Positions 7,805 to 19,879 of a stretch of 64,000 nucleotides of DNA are shown here, one piece after another; position 1 is the stretch's first letter, and each line of letters opens with the position of its first letter. A program made the position numbers and the translations under genes. This DNA comes from Paracoccus aminovorans (GTDB lineage Bacteria; Pseudomonadota; Alphaproteobacteria; Rhodobacterales; Rhodobacteraceae), in NCBI RefSeq assembly GCF_001546115.1, contig NZ_KQ955208.1, positions 1,040,021 through 1,104,020 on the forward strand, read 5' to 3'. The notes beneath the pieces are model-generated. The model ran no database searches, was not told where the DNA came from, and saw only the letters and a list, made by a program, of their open reading frames with translations.

Positions 7805-10197
7805 AACGGCACGTCGTCGGTGGACGCGCCCGACGAGGCACCCGAGGCGGGCTGCACATAGCCCGCCTTGATGGTCTTGAAGCCGGTCGGGAATTCGACG
7901 GTCAGCGTGTCCTCGGCGATGCCCATCACCGTGCCATTGCCGAATTTCTGGTGGAACACCCGGTCGCCGACGGCAAAGCGCGCGGCCGGCTCGGCGTCGA
8001 TGATGACCGGCGTGCGGTGCACGGGCTGTGTACGCGCGGTGGACCGTTCCTGCATGCGCTTCCAGCCCGGAGAATTGTAGACATCGGCCTTGGCGGCGCG
8101 GTCGTGCATGGACGACGCCGCGAAAGCCGCCGCCGCGCCATAGCCGCCGCCATAGAGGCCGGGGGGCGTCAGCACCTCGACGTGCTCCTCGGGCAATTCG
8201 TCGATGAAACGCGAGGGCAGCGAGGATTGCCATTGCCCATACATGCGGCGGTTGCCGGCAAAGGTGATGGTGGCCAGCTCCTCGGCCCGGGTGATGCCGA
8301 CATAGGCCAGCCGGCGCTCCTCCTCGAGGCCCTTCATGCCGGATTCGTCCATGCTGCGCTGGCTGGGGAACAGCCCGTCCTCCCAGCCCGGCAGGAAGAC
8401 GATGGGGTATTCCAGCCCCTTGGCGGCGTGCAGCGTCATGATGCTGACCTGCTCGGCCTGCTCGCCCTTGTCATTGTCCATGACCAGCGCGACGTGTTCC
8501 AGGAAACCTTGCAGGTTTTCGAACTCCTCCAGCGCCTTGACCAATTCCTTGAGGTTGTCGAGCCGGCCCGGCGCGTCGGGCGATTTGTCGTTCTGCCACA
8601 TCGCGGTATAGCCGGATTCGTCCAGGATGCGCTCGGCCAGCTCGACGTGGTTCACGCGGGCGTCCAGCGCGTCGGCGTGCCAGCGGCCCATGGCTTGCGT
8701 GAACTGGCGCAGGGCGCCGGCGCCCTTGCCGCCCAGCGCGCCCACCGCCACCGCCGAGGCGGCGCCTTCCAGCAGCGACAGGCCGCGCTCGCGCGCCTCG
8801 GCCTGGATGGTCTGCACCGCCTTGTCGCCCAGGCCGCGCTTCGGCACGTTCACGATGCGCTCGAACGCGAGGTCGTCGGTGGGGCTGACCGCCAGCCGGA
8901 AATAGGCCATGGCGTCGCGGATTTCCTGGCGTTCGTAGAAGCGCGGCCCGCCGATCACCCGATAGGGCAGGCCGATGGTCATGAAGCGGTCCTCGAAGGC
9001 GCGCATCTGGTGGCTGGCGCGCACGAGAATGGCGATGTCGTTCAGGCTGCGCCGGCCGACGCTGTGGCGGTGGCCGCCGTGGAAGGCCTCGATCTCCTCG
9101 CCGATCCAGCGCGCCTCGGCCTCGCTGTCCCAATGGCCGATCAGGCGCACCGGCTCGCCGCCCTCGGCATCGGTCCAGAGCGTCTTGCCCAGCCGCCCCT
9201 TGTTCGACGCGATCAGCCCCGAGGCCGCGGCCAGGATATGCGGGGTCGAGCGATAGTTCTGCTCCAGCCGGATCACCTGGGCGCCGGGGAAATCGCTTTC
9301 GAAGCGCAGGATGTTGCCGACCTCGGCGCCGCGCCAGCCATAGATCGACTGGTCGTCGTCGCCGACGCAGCAGATGTTGCGATGCGCCTGGGCCAGCAGC
9401 CGCAGCCACATGTATTGCGCGACGTTGGTGTCCTGGTATTCGTCGACGAGGATATAGCGGAACCGCTCCTGCCACTGGCGCAGCACGTCCGGGTGGGCCT
9501 GGAAGATGGTGACGCAATGCATTAGCAGGTCGCCGAAATCGACGGCGTTCAGCTCGAGGAGCCGGCGCTGATAGGCGGCATAGAGCTTGCCGCCCCAGCC
9601 GTCGAAGGCACGTTCCTCGCCCTTGGGCAGCCGGGCGGGGGTGATGCAGCGGTTCTTCCAGCCGTCGATCAGCCCGGCCAGTTGCCGCGCCGGCCAGCGC
9701 TTTTCGTCGATGTTCTCGGCCGCGATCAGCTGCTTCATCAGCCGGATCTGGTCGTCGGTGTCGAGGATGGTGAAGCTGGGCTTCAGGTGCAATTCGGCGT
9801 CGCCGACCAGCTCGGCATGGCGGCGCAGGATCTTGACGCTGACGCTGTGGAAGGTGCCGAGCCAGGGCATGCCCTCGACCATCTCGCCCAGCAGGCGGCC
9901 GATGCGATCCTTCATCTCGCGCGCGGCCTTGTTGGTGAAGGTCACGGCCAAGATCTGCCCCGGCCGCGCGCGGCCCAGGGTCAGCAGATGCGCGATGCGG
10001 GTGGTCAGCGCCCGGGTCTTGCCGGTCCCTGCCCCGGCCAACAGCAGGACGGGGCCGTCCAGCGCCTCGACCGCCGCGCGTTGCGCCGCGTTCAACCCCT
10101 CCAGATAGGGCGCCGGCCGCGCCGACATGGCGCGCTGCGAAAGCGGCACCGGGGCGGCGGCGGCCTCGAAGGCGTCGGAATCGTCGAAATCGCTCAT
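7801..10197 (-). CDS. uvrD: UvrD/PcrA-type superfamily 1 DNA helicase
   Basis: A 798-residue 3'-5' helicase of nucleotide excision and mismatch repair. Walker A GAGTGKT is at residues 55-61. DEYQDTN (motif II), GDDDQSIYGWRGA (III), QNYRSTPHI (IV) and TLHAAKGLEYPIVF (V/VI region) are all present. The C-terminal segment RFAVGDRVFHQKFGNGTV is the Tudor-like domain that contacts RNA polymerase in PcrA/UvrD. A LexA box lies 42 bp upstream of the start, so the gene is predicted to be SOS-induced. It is convergent with the quinone reductase gene, with overlapping stop codons. Confidence 0.95.
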   Translation of the reverse strand: MSDFDDSDAFEAAAAPVPLSQRAMSARPAPYLEGLNAAQRAAVEALDGPVLLLAGAGTGKTRALTTRIAHLLTLGRARPGQILAVTFTNKAAREMKDRIGRLLGEMVEGMPWLGTFHSVSVKILRRHAELVGDAELHLKPSFTILDTDDQIRLMKQLIAAENIDEKRWPARQLAGLIDGWKNRCITPARLPKGEERAFDGWGGKLYAAYQRRLLELNAVDFGDLLMHCVTIFQAHPDVLRQWQERFRYILVDEYQDTNVAQYMWLRLLAQAHRNICCVGDDDQSIYGWRGAEVGNILRFESDFPGAQVIRLEQNYRSTPHILAAASGLIASNKGRLGKTLWTDAEGGEPVRLIGHWDSEAEARWIGEEIEAFHGGHRHSVGRRSLNDIAILVRASHQMRAFEDRFMTIGLPYRVIGGPRFYERQEIRDAMAYFRLAVSPTDDLAFERIVNVPKRGLGDKAVQTIQAEARERGLSLLEGAASAVAVGALGGKGAGALRQFTQAMGRWHADALDARVNHVELAERILDESGYTAMWQNDKSPDAPGRLDNLKELVKALEEFENLQGFLEHVALVMDNDKGEQAEQVSIMTLHAAKGLEYPIVFLPGWEDGLFPSQRSMDESGMKGLEEERRLAYVGITRAEELATITFAGNRRMYGQWQSSLPSRFIDELPEEHVEVLTPPGLYGGGYGAAAAFAASSMHDRAAKADVYNSPGWKRMQERSTARTQPVHRTPVIIDAEPAARFAVGDRVFHQKFGNGTVMGIAEDTLTVEFPTGFKTIKAGYVQPASGASSGASTDDVPF

Positions 10198-10238
10198 GCC
10201 GGCAGCATAGCGACGACGGGCCGCCGAGGGAAGCCCGT

Positions 10239-10251
10239 GTTCACGGCTTGT

Positions 10252-10253
<2 letters not shown>
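10239..10253. promoter_or_regulatory. LexA (SOS) box upstream of uvrD
   Basis: GTTC-N7-GTTC is present exactly (10239-10242 and 10250-10253). This is the same site class as before imuA but read on the other strand. It lies 42 bp upstream of uvrD and overlaps the final bases of folE2 by 14 bp. The location suits a LexA-repressed uvrD promoter in the 54-bp gap. Confidence 0.78.
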
Positions 10254-11232
<979 letters not shown>

Positions 11233-11280
11233 CGTCGTCTCCCTGGGGCAGGTCCGGCTGCAATGTGGGCATTATACAGC

Positions 11281-11320
11281 CAAAACAAAAGGGGCGTCCG
11301 ACTTAATGCGGATGCACCCG
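11281..11320 (-). terminator. Rho-independent terminator of metZ
   Basis: On the minus strand GGGTG(CA)TCCG pairs with CGGACGCCC (9 bp, one 2-nt bulge), followed by CTTTTGTTTT. It lies directly after the metZ stop codon. Confidence 0.75.
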
Positions 11321-11323
11321 GGT

Positions 11324-12496
11324 TCAGGCCAGCGCCTGACGCAGATCGTCGATCAGATCGTCGGCATGTTCCAGCCCGACCGACAGCCGCAGCAGGCCCG
11401 GGGTGATGCCCAGGCCCTCGCGCACCTCGGGGGTCAGGCGCGAATGCGTCGTGGTTGCGGGATGGGTGACGATCGACTTGGCATCGCCGAGGTTGTTCGA
11501 GATCTCGAAGACCCGCAGCCGGTCCATGGCGGCGAAGGCGGCCTCCTTGCTGCCGACATCGGCGGCGATCATCGTGCCGCCCGCCCCCATCTGGCGCTGC
11601 ACCAGATCGAATTGCGGATGGTCGGGCAGGCCCGGATAGACCACCCGGGTCACGCCGGCCATGTCCTGCAGCGCCCGGGCCAGCGCCAGGGCGCTGTCGG
11701 TCTGGGCCCGGACCCGCAGGTCCAGCGTGTTCAGCCCGTTCAGCATCAGCCAGGCGTTGAAGGGGCTGATCGCGGCGCCGGTGTGTTTCAGATAGGGCTC
11801 GGCCACCTCGCGCACGAATTGCCGGGTGCCGCAGATCACGCCGCCCAGGCAGCGCCCCGAGCCGTCGATGTGCTTGGTCGTGGAATAGACCACCACGTCG
11901 GCGCCCTGCTCGACCGCGCGGCTGTAGACCGGGGTGGCGAAGACGTTGTCGACCACGACCAGCGCGCCCACGGCCCGGGCCAGCGCGGCGACGCCCGCGA
12001 TATCGACCACCTCCAGCGTCGGGTTCGAGACCGATTCGAAGAACACCGCACGGGTGTCGGGCCTGATCGCCGCACGCCACTGGTCAAGGTCGGTGCCGTC
12101 GACATAGCTCACCTCGACGCCGAAGCGGGTCAGCACGTCGAGCACATAGAGACACGAGCCGAACAGCGCCCGGGAGGACACGATATGGTCGCCGGGCTTG
12201 GCGAAGCACATCAGCGCGCCATTCACCGCCGCCATGCCCGAGGCGGTGGCAAAGGCGTCCTCGGTGCCTTCCAGGCTGGCGATCCGGTCCTCGAACATGC
12301 GCGAGGTCGGGTTGCCGTAGCGGGCATAGATGAATTCGTCCGGGCCGGCCTTGATGAAGCGCGCTTCGGCCTGCTCGGCGCTGTCATAGGCAAAGCCCTG
12401 GGTCATGAACAGCGCCTCGGCCATCTCGCCATATTGGCTGCGGCGGATGCCGTGGTGGATGGCGCGGGTGCGGGGGTGCAGGGACTTGTCAGACAT
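11324..12496 (-). CDS. metZ: O-succinylhomoserine sulfhydrylase
   Basis: A 390-residue PLP enzyme of the Cys/Met metabolism family that converts O-succinylhomoserine and sulfide to homocysteine in direct-sulfhydrylation methionine synthesis. The PLP lysine is K208 in YSTTKHIDGSGRC and the pyridine-binding aspartate is D183 in VVVDNVF. The YARYGNPTSRMFEDRIASLEG segment places it with MetZ rather than MetB/MetY. The start follows an AAGGAG Shine-Dalgarno. No SAM-II or SAM/SAH riboswitch consensus was seen upstream. A short GGGG-N6-CCCC hairpin precedes the ribosome site. A methionine importer lies 9 kb away. Confidence 0.92.
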   Translation of the reverse strand: MSDKSLHPRTRAIHHGIRRSQYGEMAEALFMTQGFAYDSAEQAEARFIKAGPDEFIYARYGNPTSRMFEDRIASLEGTEDAFATASGMAAVNGALMCFAKPGDHIVSSRALFGSCLYVLDVLTRFGVEVSYVDGTDLDQWRAAIRPDTRAVFFESVSNPTLEVVDIAGVAALARAVGALVVVDNVFATPVYSRAVEQGADVVVYSTTKHIDGSGRCLGGVICGTRQFVREVAEPYLKHTGAAISPFNAWLMLNGLNTLDLRVRAQTDSALALARALQDMAGVTRVVYPGLPDHPQFDLVQRQMGAGGTMIAADVGSKEAAFAAMDRLRVFEISNNLGDAKSIVTHPATTTHSRLTPEVREGLGITPGLLRLSVGLEHADDLIDDLRQALA

Positions 12497-12555
12497 GGCG
12501 CGGACTCCTTGGGGCTGAATCCCCGATACGCCCCCGCCGCCGGCCGATCAAGGCG

Positions 12556-13173
12556 TCACTGATCCCCGGGCAGGGCGTAGCGTTCGAAAAGCCGGGCGTT
12601 CAGCACGAAGAAGGCCACCATGATCGCCGGCAGGCCGAAGGTCTTGAAGTTGACCCAGGCGGTTTCCGACATCAGCCGCCAGACCAGTTCGTTGGCAAGC
12701 GCCAGGCCCAGGAACAGCGCCACCATGCGGATGGTCAGGATGCGCCAGCCCTCGGCGCGCATCGGCAGCGCCTCGGACATGACCAGTTGCAGCCAGTTGC
12801 GGCCCAGCGCCAGGCTGATGCCCAGGAGACCCGCGAAGAGCAGGTAGATCAGCGTCGGCTTCATCTTGAAGAATTTCGGGTCGTTGAGCCAGACCGATAG
12901 CCCGCCGAAGACCACGACCAGCGCCAGCGTCGCGATCTGCATCGGCGCCAGCTTGCCGGTCAGCCGCCACAGCACCAGGGTCGAGGCGACCAGAACCGGG
13001 ATGAAGACCAGCGTCGCCAGGATGAAGCCGGAATAGTCCCGTCCGCCAAAGCTGACCACGTGGTCGCGAAAGCGCGAGAAGACCAGGAAGAACAGGATCA
13101 GCGGCCCGAATTCCAGCGCGGCCTTGAGCCAGGGGTTGATCTTGCGGGCGTCGGACTTGCGGGCATCGGACAC
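12556..13173 (-). CDS. yciB: Septation protein A (YciB/IspZ family membrane protein)
   Basis: A 205-residue integral membrane protein with about six hydrophobic helices. The NPWLKAALEFGPLILFF opening, the KPTLIYLLFAG segment and FKTFGLPAIMVAFF near the end are family hallmarks. YciB proteins affect cell envelope synthesis and septation; the biochemical role is not settled. The start is a GTG at 13173 preceded by AGGAACC; no in-frame ATG lies nearby. It is followed 59 bp later by metZ on the same strand. Confidence 0.88.
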   Translation of the reverse strand: MSDARKSDARKINPWLKAALEFGPLILFFLVFSRFRDHVVSFGGRDYSGFILATLVFIPVLVASTLVLWRLTGKLAPMQIATLALVVVFGGLSVWLNDPKFFKMKPTLIYLLFAGLLGISLALGRNWLQLVMSEALPMRAEGWRILTIRMVALFLGLALANELVWRLMSETAWVNFKTFGLPAIMVAFFVLNARLFERYALPGDQ

Positions 13174-13227
13174 GGGCAGAGGTTCCTTTCATCGGCGGGA
13201 TGCGCGCTTGTGCCCCGGATGGCGGGT

Positions 13228-14403
13228 TCAGTCCAGCCGGATCGCGGCCAGGATCGGGCCGCTGGCGGCGCGCGGGTCGCCCTCGCCCAGCTCCTGCGCC
13301 AGGATGGCATGGCGGGTGTCGGTGGGGAAGGCGTCGCCGCTTTGCGGATCGGGCTTCACGGTCATGCGCAGCGGCGCGCGGCCATCCCATTCGGCGACGC
13401 GCTCGGCCGCCAGGACGACATTGCGATAGTTCAGCGCCACGCCGCGGTTCTCGCCGGCCTTGATCGTGACCTTGCGGGCCGGGGCATAGCGCACCAGGAT
13501 GATCGCCACCCGGTCGCGGATCGCGCCGCGCGGCGTCAGCTCGATGCGATAGCCTTCCGCCTGCTGGCTGGACGAGACCATGACCATGGGCGGGCGCGCC
13601 ATCTGGCCCTGCACCAGCCCCATCAGCTCGGCCGGGCGCAGCGCGATCAGCGTGTCGCTGCCGCCGACGATCATCTGCGGGGTATAGATCGCCCGCTCGC
13701 CCGACTGATGCGCATAGGCCTGCTGGCGGCGGGTGAATTCGGGCCGGGCGAATTCGTCCGCCCAGCCGAGATAATCCCAGTAATCGACATGCCAGGACAG
13801 TGCCAGCACGTCGTCGCGGTCAGCCAGATCGCCCAGCATCTCGTCCGCGGGGGGGCAGGACGAACAGCCCTGCGAGGTGAAAAGCTCGACCACCACCGGC
13901 GGATGATCGATCGGGCCCAGCATGCGGCGGGCCTGCACCTCGGCGAAGGCGGCGACGCCGGGACCGGCCAGGTCCACGGGTTGCATCGGCGGCAGCAGGT
14001 CGGCGGGCAGGCCCGGCTCGCCCTCGGGCGCCGGGATCAGGCCGATGATGCCGTCATCCTCGGGCTCGGCGGGGGCGGAGGGTTCGGGACCGTCCGCGAG
14101 AGCGGCATCGGTCGGCGCGTCCATCGGCGCGGCGGGCGCCGTGCCCATCGGCGCCGAGGGCGGGTCCGACAGGGTCGAGACGCCGACATGATCCGCACCC
14201 ATCCCCATGCCGCCGGCGACATTTTCGCCCGGGCCGCCACCCATGCCGCCACCGTCCTGCGCCAGCGCCGGCACCCCGGCCGCCAGCGCCAGGACCAGCG
14301 CCAGGATCCGCGTCCCGCCCGCCAGGCCCGGCACCCGGGCACGGGGTTTCCCGGACTCCGGTCCTGTCCTGTTGTCGCGAGTCTTCGGCATTGTCCTGTG
14401 CAT
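13228..14403 (-). CDS. Exported DUF1223 (thioredoxin-fold) protein
   Basis: A 391-residue protein with an N-terminal signal sequence (ILALVLALAAGVPALAQ, cleavage near residue 49), a low-complexity Gly/Met and Pro/Ala linker to about residue 170, and a DUF1223 domain to the C-terminus. The domain opens with VVVELFTSQGCSSCPPADEML, the CxxC-like pair of this thioredoxin-fold family, and includes YTPQMIVGG. The function of DUF1223 is unknown; a periplasmic thiol or metal role is plausible. It is convergent with nothing and lies 54 bp upstream of yciB, possibly cotranscribed. The Gly/Met-rich linker is unusual. Confidence 0.8.
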   Translation of the reverse strand: MHRTMPKTRDNRTGPESGKPRARVPGLAGGTRILALVLALAAGVPALAQDGGGMGGGPGENVAGGMGMGADHVGVSTLSDPPSAPMGTAPAAPMDAPTDAALADGPEPSAPAEPEDDGIIGLIPAPEGEPGLPADLLPPMQPVDLAGPGVAAFAEVQARRMLGPIDHPPVVVELFTSQGCSSCPPADEMLGDLADRDDVLALSWHVDYWDYLGWADEFARPEFTRRQQAYAHQSGERAIYTPQMIVGGSDTLIALRPAELMGLVQGQMARPPMVMVSSSQQAEGYRIELTPRGAIRDRVAIILVRYAPARKVTIKAGENRGVALNYRNVVLAAERVAEWDGRAPLRMTVKPDPQSGDAFPTDTRHAILAQELGEGDPRAASGPILAAIRLD

Positions 14404-14537
14404 TCCCGGCCCTTCCGATGCGGGTCAGCTAACCCGGCCGGGGCACGGACGACAAATCAATGCTTTGTTAGCGCCCCGTTCCGGCGCCGTGACCGTGTTG
14501 CAAATCCCACAACCCCGTCCCGCCGGCGGCCAAATCG

Positions 14538-14553
14538 GTATACTTTAGCATAC
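14538..14553. promoter_or_regulatory. Imperfect palindrome upstream of aconitase
   Basis: GTATACTTTAGCATAC matches its reverse complement at 12 of 16 positions. It is the only AT-rich patch in the 250-bp divergent region between the DUF1223 gene and acnA, about 100 bp before acnA. It could be a repressor site or hold a -10 element; no regulator can be named. Confidence 0.4.
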
Positions 14554-14653
14554 AATTCGGCGCCGCCCCTCTTGAACCGCTCCGGGAAAAGGCGCACATG
14601 GTCAGTAAGCACCGCCATCAGCCACCTTTTTTCAGAAGATAGGGAGCCGGGAC

Positions 14654-17434
<2,781 letters not shown>

Positions 17435-17440
17435 GCCGCG

Positions 17441-17466
17441 AAAGGCCCCGGGAAACCGGGGCCTTT
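17441..17466. terminator. Bidirectional terminator between acnA and zinT
   Basis: A perfect 11-bp stem AAAGGCCCCGG / CCGGGGCCTTT with a GAAA loop, followed on the plus strand by TCCTTC. It lies 7 bp after the acnA stop and can also serve convergent zinT. Confidence 0.85.
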
Positions 17467-17470
17467 TCCT

Positions 17471-18133
17471 TCAATGCGCCTGCATCTCCTCGACGATCTG
17501 CCGCGGCGTCAGCGCGGCCGGGTAATAGGTCGGCCAGTTCGTCACCTCCTCCAGCAGCTTCGCCCGGTCGTTGCCCATGTAGAGGTGGTAGTGATCGGCC
17601 TTGGCCGGCGCGATCTTGTGGTCGCTGAACTGGAACCAGCCCGGCGCGTCCGCATCGCCCGAAACCTTCCTGAAGATGAAGCGCACGCCTCGGTTGCCCT
17701 TGGCATAGGTCAGGATCTCGTGCCCGTCCGAGGCATATTGCCCGGTCAGGACCTCGTCGCCGGCATGGAAGCTGACGGTGTCGCCGTGGATCTCGATCCG
17801 CTCGACCTCGGTGCGATAGCCGGTGTCGTAATAGGCCTTGTATTCGGCGGCGGTCTTGTCGCCATGCTCGGCCTTGTGCGCCATCACCGGGTCCAGCGTG
17901 CCGTCCTGCAGCAGCGGATAGACCGACTGCCAGTCGCCCTCCCAGTCCGACAGCGGCCGGTCGGCGACCTGGGCATCCTCGAAATAGCCCTTCTCGATCT
18001 GGGCCTGCTGCGGGTCGCCATGGCTGTGGTCATGGCCATGCTCGTGGCTGTGCCCCTTGCCCTGCTCGGCCATGCCCGGCCCTGCCGCCAGCAGCAGCGC
18101 CAAGGCCGCCGCACCCCATCCGATCCCTCGCAT
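17471..18133 (-). CDS. zinT: ZinT-family periplasmic zinc-binding protein with His-rich N-terminus
   Basis: A 220-residue exported protein. The signal peptide ends near residue 22 (GPGMA/EQ). Residues 26-39 form a His-rich segment (HSHEHGHDHSHG). The ZinT (YodA) lipocalin-like domain follows: LSDWEGDWQSVYP at the start, then the conserved HYHLYMGN and WPTYYP near the end. ZinT binds Zn/Cd and hands zinc to ZnuABC during starvation. The long palindrome immediately upstream fits Zur control. The His-rich arm resembles those of ZnuA-type proteins and may collect zinc. Confidence 0.9.
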   Translation of the reverse strand: MRGIGWGAAALALLLAAGPGMAEQGKGHSHEHGHDHSHGDPQQAQIEKGYFEDAQVADRPLSDWEGDWQSVYPLLQDGTLDPVMAHKAEHGDKTAAEYKAYYDTGYRTEVERIEIHGDTVSFHAGDEVLTGQYASDGHEILTYAKGNRGVRFIFRKVSGDADAPGWFQFSDHKIAPAKADHYHLYMGNDRAKLLEEVTNWPTYYPAALTPRQIVEEMQAH

Positions 18134-18142
18134 CGTCTCGCT

Positions 18143-18174
18143 CCATTTAGTTACGTTATTACATAACTAAATGG
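18143..18174. promoter_or_regulatory. Zur-like operator of zinT
   Basis: Perfect 11-bp inverted arms CCATTTAGTTA / TAACTAAATGG flank a 10-bp AT-rich centre (CGTTATTACA). The inner GTTA-N10-TAAC resembles alphaproteobacterial Zur boxes. It begins only 9 bp before the zinT start codon, so its downstream arm contains the GGAG Shine-Dalgarno. It is likely a Zur-repressed, very short-leader promoter. Confidence 0.7.
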
Positions 18175-18198
18175 CTGCGGCACCCGGCGCAAGCCCCG

Positions 18199-18232
18199 AA
18201 AAGCAAAAGGCCGCACGCCTGCGCGCACGGCC
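18199..18232 (-). terminator. Rho-independent terminator of the 201-residue exported protein gene
   Basis: On the minus strand GGCCGTGCGC-GCAG-GCGTGCGGCC forms a 10-bp stem with two G-U pairs, followed by TTTTGCTTTT. It is 25 bp past the stop codon. Confidence 0.82.
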
Positions 18233-18257
18233 CCCGAACCCCGCTGCGCGCGAAGCC

Positions 18258-18863
18258 CTATTCCTCGGCGCAATACCACATTGTGCCGCTCACCGCGGCC
18301 GAGCCGATCACCATCGACCCCACCGCGACCGGCGAGGCCGCGACGCCCATCGCCGCCGCCCCCGCCGCCTCCAGCGTGCCGACCATCGAGCCCGAGGTCG
18401 CGGCCAGGATCGTCGCCCCGGGCCGCTGCGTCACCGCGTCATAGCCGGCGACGGCCAGCGCATTGGCATTGCGGAAGGTCGCCTGCCGGGTCGAATTCAC
18501 CCGCTCGCAGAAGGTCTTGCGGCACAGCGCATTGCCCTTGCGCGCGCCCTTCTGCGCCCCGATGTAGGTGTCCCCGGCCTTGTCCCACAACAGGCAATAG
18601 CTGCCGTCGTCGGCCATCTGGTTGCGGCGCAGGATCTCGCGCAGGGTGACGTAGCCCGGGCAGGAAATCCGCCCCCAGCCCGAGAGATTCTTCTCGAGCC
18701 GCCCGACATTCTCGCGGAATTCGGCGTCGCGGACATAGTTGATCTCGGTCTTCTCGCCCGCGATCGAGGTCTCGCAGGTCCAGAGCTTCTCCTCGGCCGC
18801 AGGCTTCTCCTGCGCCGCCGCCGGCAGTGCCAGCACCGCCATCAAAACCGCCACAAGCCGCAT
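18258..18863 (-). CDS. Exported hypothetical protein with six cysteines
   Basis: I do not recognise this family. It is a 201-residue protein with a clear signal peptide (MRLVAVLMAVLALPAAAQ). The mature part has six cysteines (WTCET, ISCPG, SYCLLW, ALCRKTFCE, WYCAEE), suggesting disulfides, and a Gly/Ala/Val-rich hydrophobic stretch near the C-terminus (about residues 155-190) that could insert in a membrane. The start at 18863 is chosen because it begins the signal peptide; a longer reading frame to 18923 lacks support. It has its own terminator and is flanked by zinT and rpsD, neither of which suggests a role. Confidence 0.7.
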   Translation of the reverse strand: MRLVAVLMAVLALPAAAQEKPAAEEKLWTCETSIAGEKTEINYVRDAEFRENVGRLEKNLSGWGRISCPGYVTLREILRRNQMADDGSYCLLWDKAGDTYIGAQKGARKGNALCRKTFCERVNSTRQATFRNANALAVAGYDAVTQRPGATILAATSGSMVGTLEAAGAAAMGVAASPVAVGSMVIGSAAVSGTMWYCAEE

Positions 18864-18973
18864 CGCATCCTCCGAGATCTGTCCGCGCAGCCCCTCATTC
18901 CAGACCGCGGGCCGAGGCCGCAATCCACGGGATCGTTACCAGCCCCGGCTGTGGCCCTGGGGGCACGGCCCCC

Positions 18974-18997
18974 GCTTCTTTGCTCCCGAAATACCCC
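18974..18997 (-). repeat. Single copy of the GGGTATTTG/AAAGAAGC intergenic motif
   Basis: The minus strand reads GGGGTATTT-CGGGAG-CAAAGAAGC, matching the family consensus at both ends. It lies in the 205-bp gap between rpsD and the small exported protein gene, downstream of the rpsD terminator. Confidence 0.6.
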
Positions 18998-19010
18998 CGC
19001 GACCGTGCCG

Positions 19011-19043
19011 CAAAACGAAAAGGCCGCCCCCGAAGGGACGGCC
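19011..19043 (-). terminator. Rho-independent terminator of rpsD
   Basis: On the minus strand GGCCGTCCC-TTCG-GGGGCGGCC forms a 9-bp stem capped by a stable UUCG tetraloop, followed by TTTTCGTTTT. It lies 25 bp past the rpsD stop. Confidence 0.88.
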
Positions 19044-19068
19044 CTGCAACCCGTCTGACCCGAAAGGA

Positions 19069-19689
19069 TCAGTTCTTGGCGTAGAACTCGACGACCAGGT
19101 TCGGTTCCATCTGCACGGCATAGGGCACGTCGCCCAAGGCCGGCTGGCGCACGAAATTCGCGGTCATCTTGTTGTGGTCGACTTCCAGATAGTCAGGCAC
19201 GTCACGCTCGGTCAGCGCGACGGCTTCCAGCACGATGGCCAGCTGGCGCGAACGCTCGCGGATCGAGATCACGTCGCCTTCCTTGACGCGGTAGGAGGCG
19301 ATGTTCACGCGCTTGCCGTTCACTTCCACGTGGCCGTGGTTCACGAACTGGCGGGCGGCAAAGATGGTCGGCACGAACTTGGCGCGATAGACCACGGCGT
19401 CCAGGCGGCGCTCCAGCAGGCCGATCAGGTTCTCGCCGGTGTCGCCCTTGACGCGCTCGGCTTCCGCATAGATGCGGCGGAACTGCTTCTCGGTCAGGTC
19501 GCCGTAATAGCCTTTCAGCTTCTGCTTGGCGCGCAGCTGGGTGCCGAAGTCCGACAGCTTGCCCTTGCGGCGCTGGCCGTGCTGGCCCGGGCCGTATTCG
19601 CGCTTGTTCAGCGGCGACTTGGCGCGGCCCCAGATGTTTTCGCCCATGCGGCGGTCGATCTTGTACTTGGCAGCGGTGCGTTTGGTCAT
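19069..19689 (-). CDS. rpsD: 30S ribosomal protein S4
   Basis: A 206-residue primary assembly protein of the small ribosomal subunit. [21 protein letters not shown] opens the protein and the S4 RNA-binding domain ([32 protein letters not shown]) is intact. The ATG at 19689 is chosen by homology and by the AAGAAGGAGATC Shine-Dalgarno; upstream in-frame sequence contains the promoter. It stands outside any ribosomal operon, with its own promoter and terminator, as is normal in Rhodobacteraceae. Confidence 0.96.
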   Translation of the reverse strand: MTKRTAAKYKIDRRMGENIWGRAKSPLNKREYGPGQHGQRRKGKLSDFGTQLRAKQKLKGYYGDLTEKQFRRIYAEAERVKGDTGENLIGLLERRLDAVVYRAKFVPTIFAARQFVNHGHVEVNGKRVNIASYRVKEGDVISIRERSRQLAIVLEAVALTERDVPDYLEVDHNKMTANFVRQPALGDVPYAVQMEPNLVVEFYAKN

Positions 19690-19789
19690 CGCTGATCTCC
19701 TTCTTTCACGTTGTCGAAGGGCGTTGTCCTTTGGCATAATGCCCGACAGGGTTCCCCTTGCGGGGTCCACCAACACCAATGAAGCGGCG

Positions 19790-19817
19790 CTTATAGCCGC
19801 CCCGCGACCAGAGTCAA
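19790..19817 (-). promoter_or_regulatory. Sigma70 promoter of rpsD
   Basis: TTGACT (19812-19817), a 16-bp spacer ending in GGCGGC, and TATAAG (19790-19795) lie on the minus strand. It predicts a leader of about 95 nt containing a small CCCC-GCAA-GGGG hairpin (about 19754-19765). Whether S4 regulates its own mRNA here is not shown. Confidence 0.75.
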
Positions 19818-19879
19818 GCACCCCTTGAGCGGCAGCCCCGACGCCCCTAGATAAAGGGCAGCGAACAAGGAAGTCCCCG

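Noticed and set aside
12497..12555. A possible SAM-II or SAM/SAH riboswitch before metZ.
   Set aside because: Only a short GGGG-N6-CCCC hairpin is present; the conserved pseudoknot sequences are absent.
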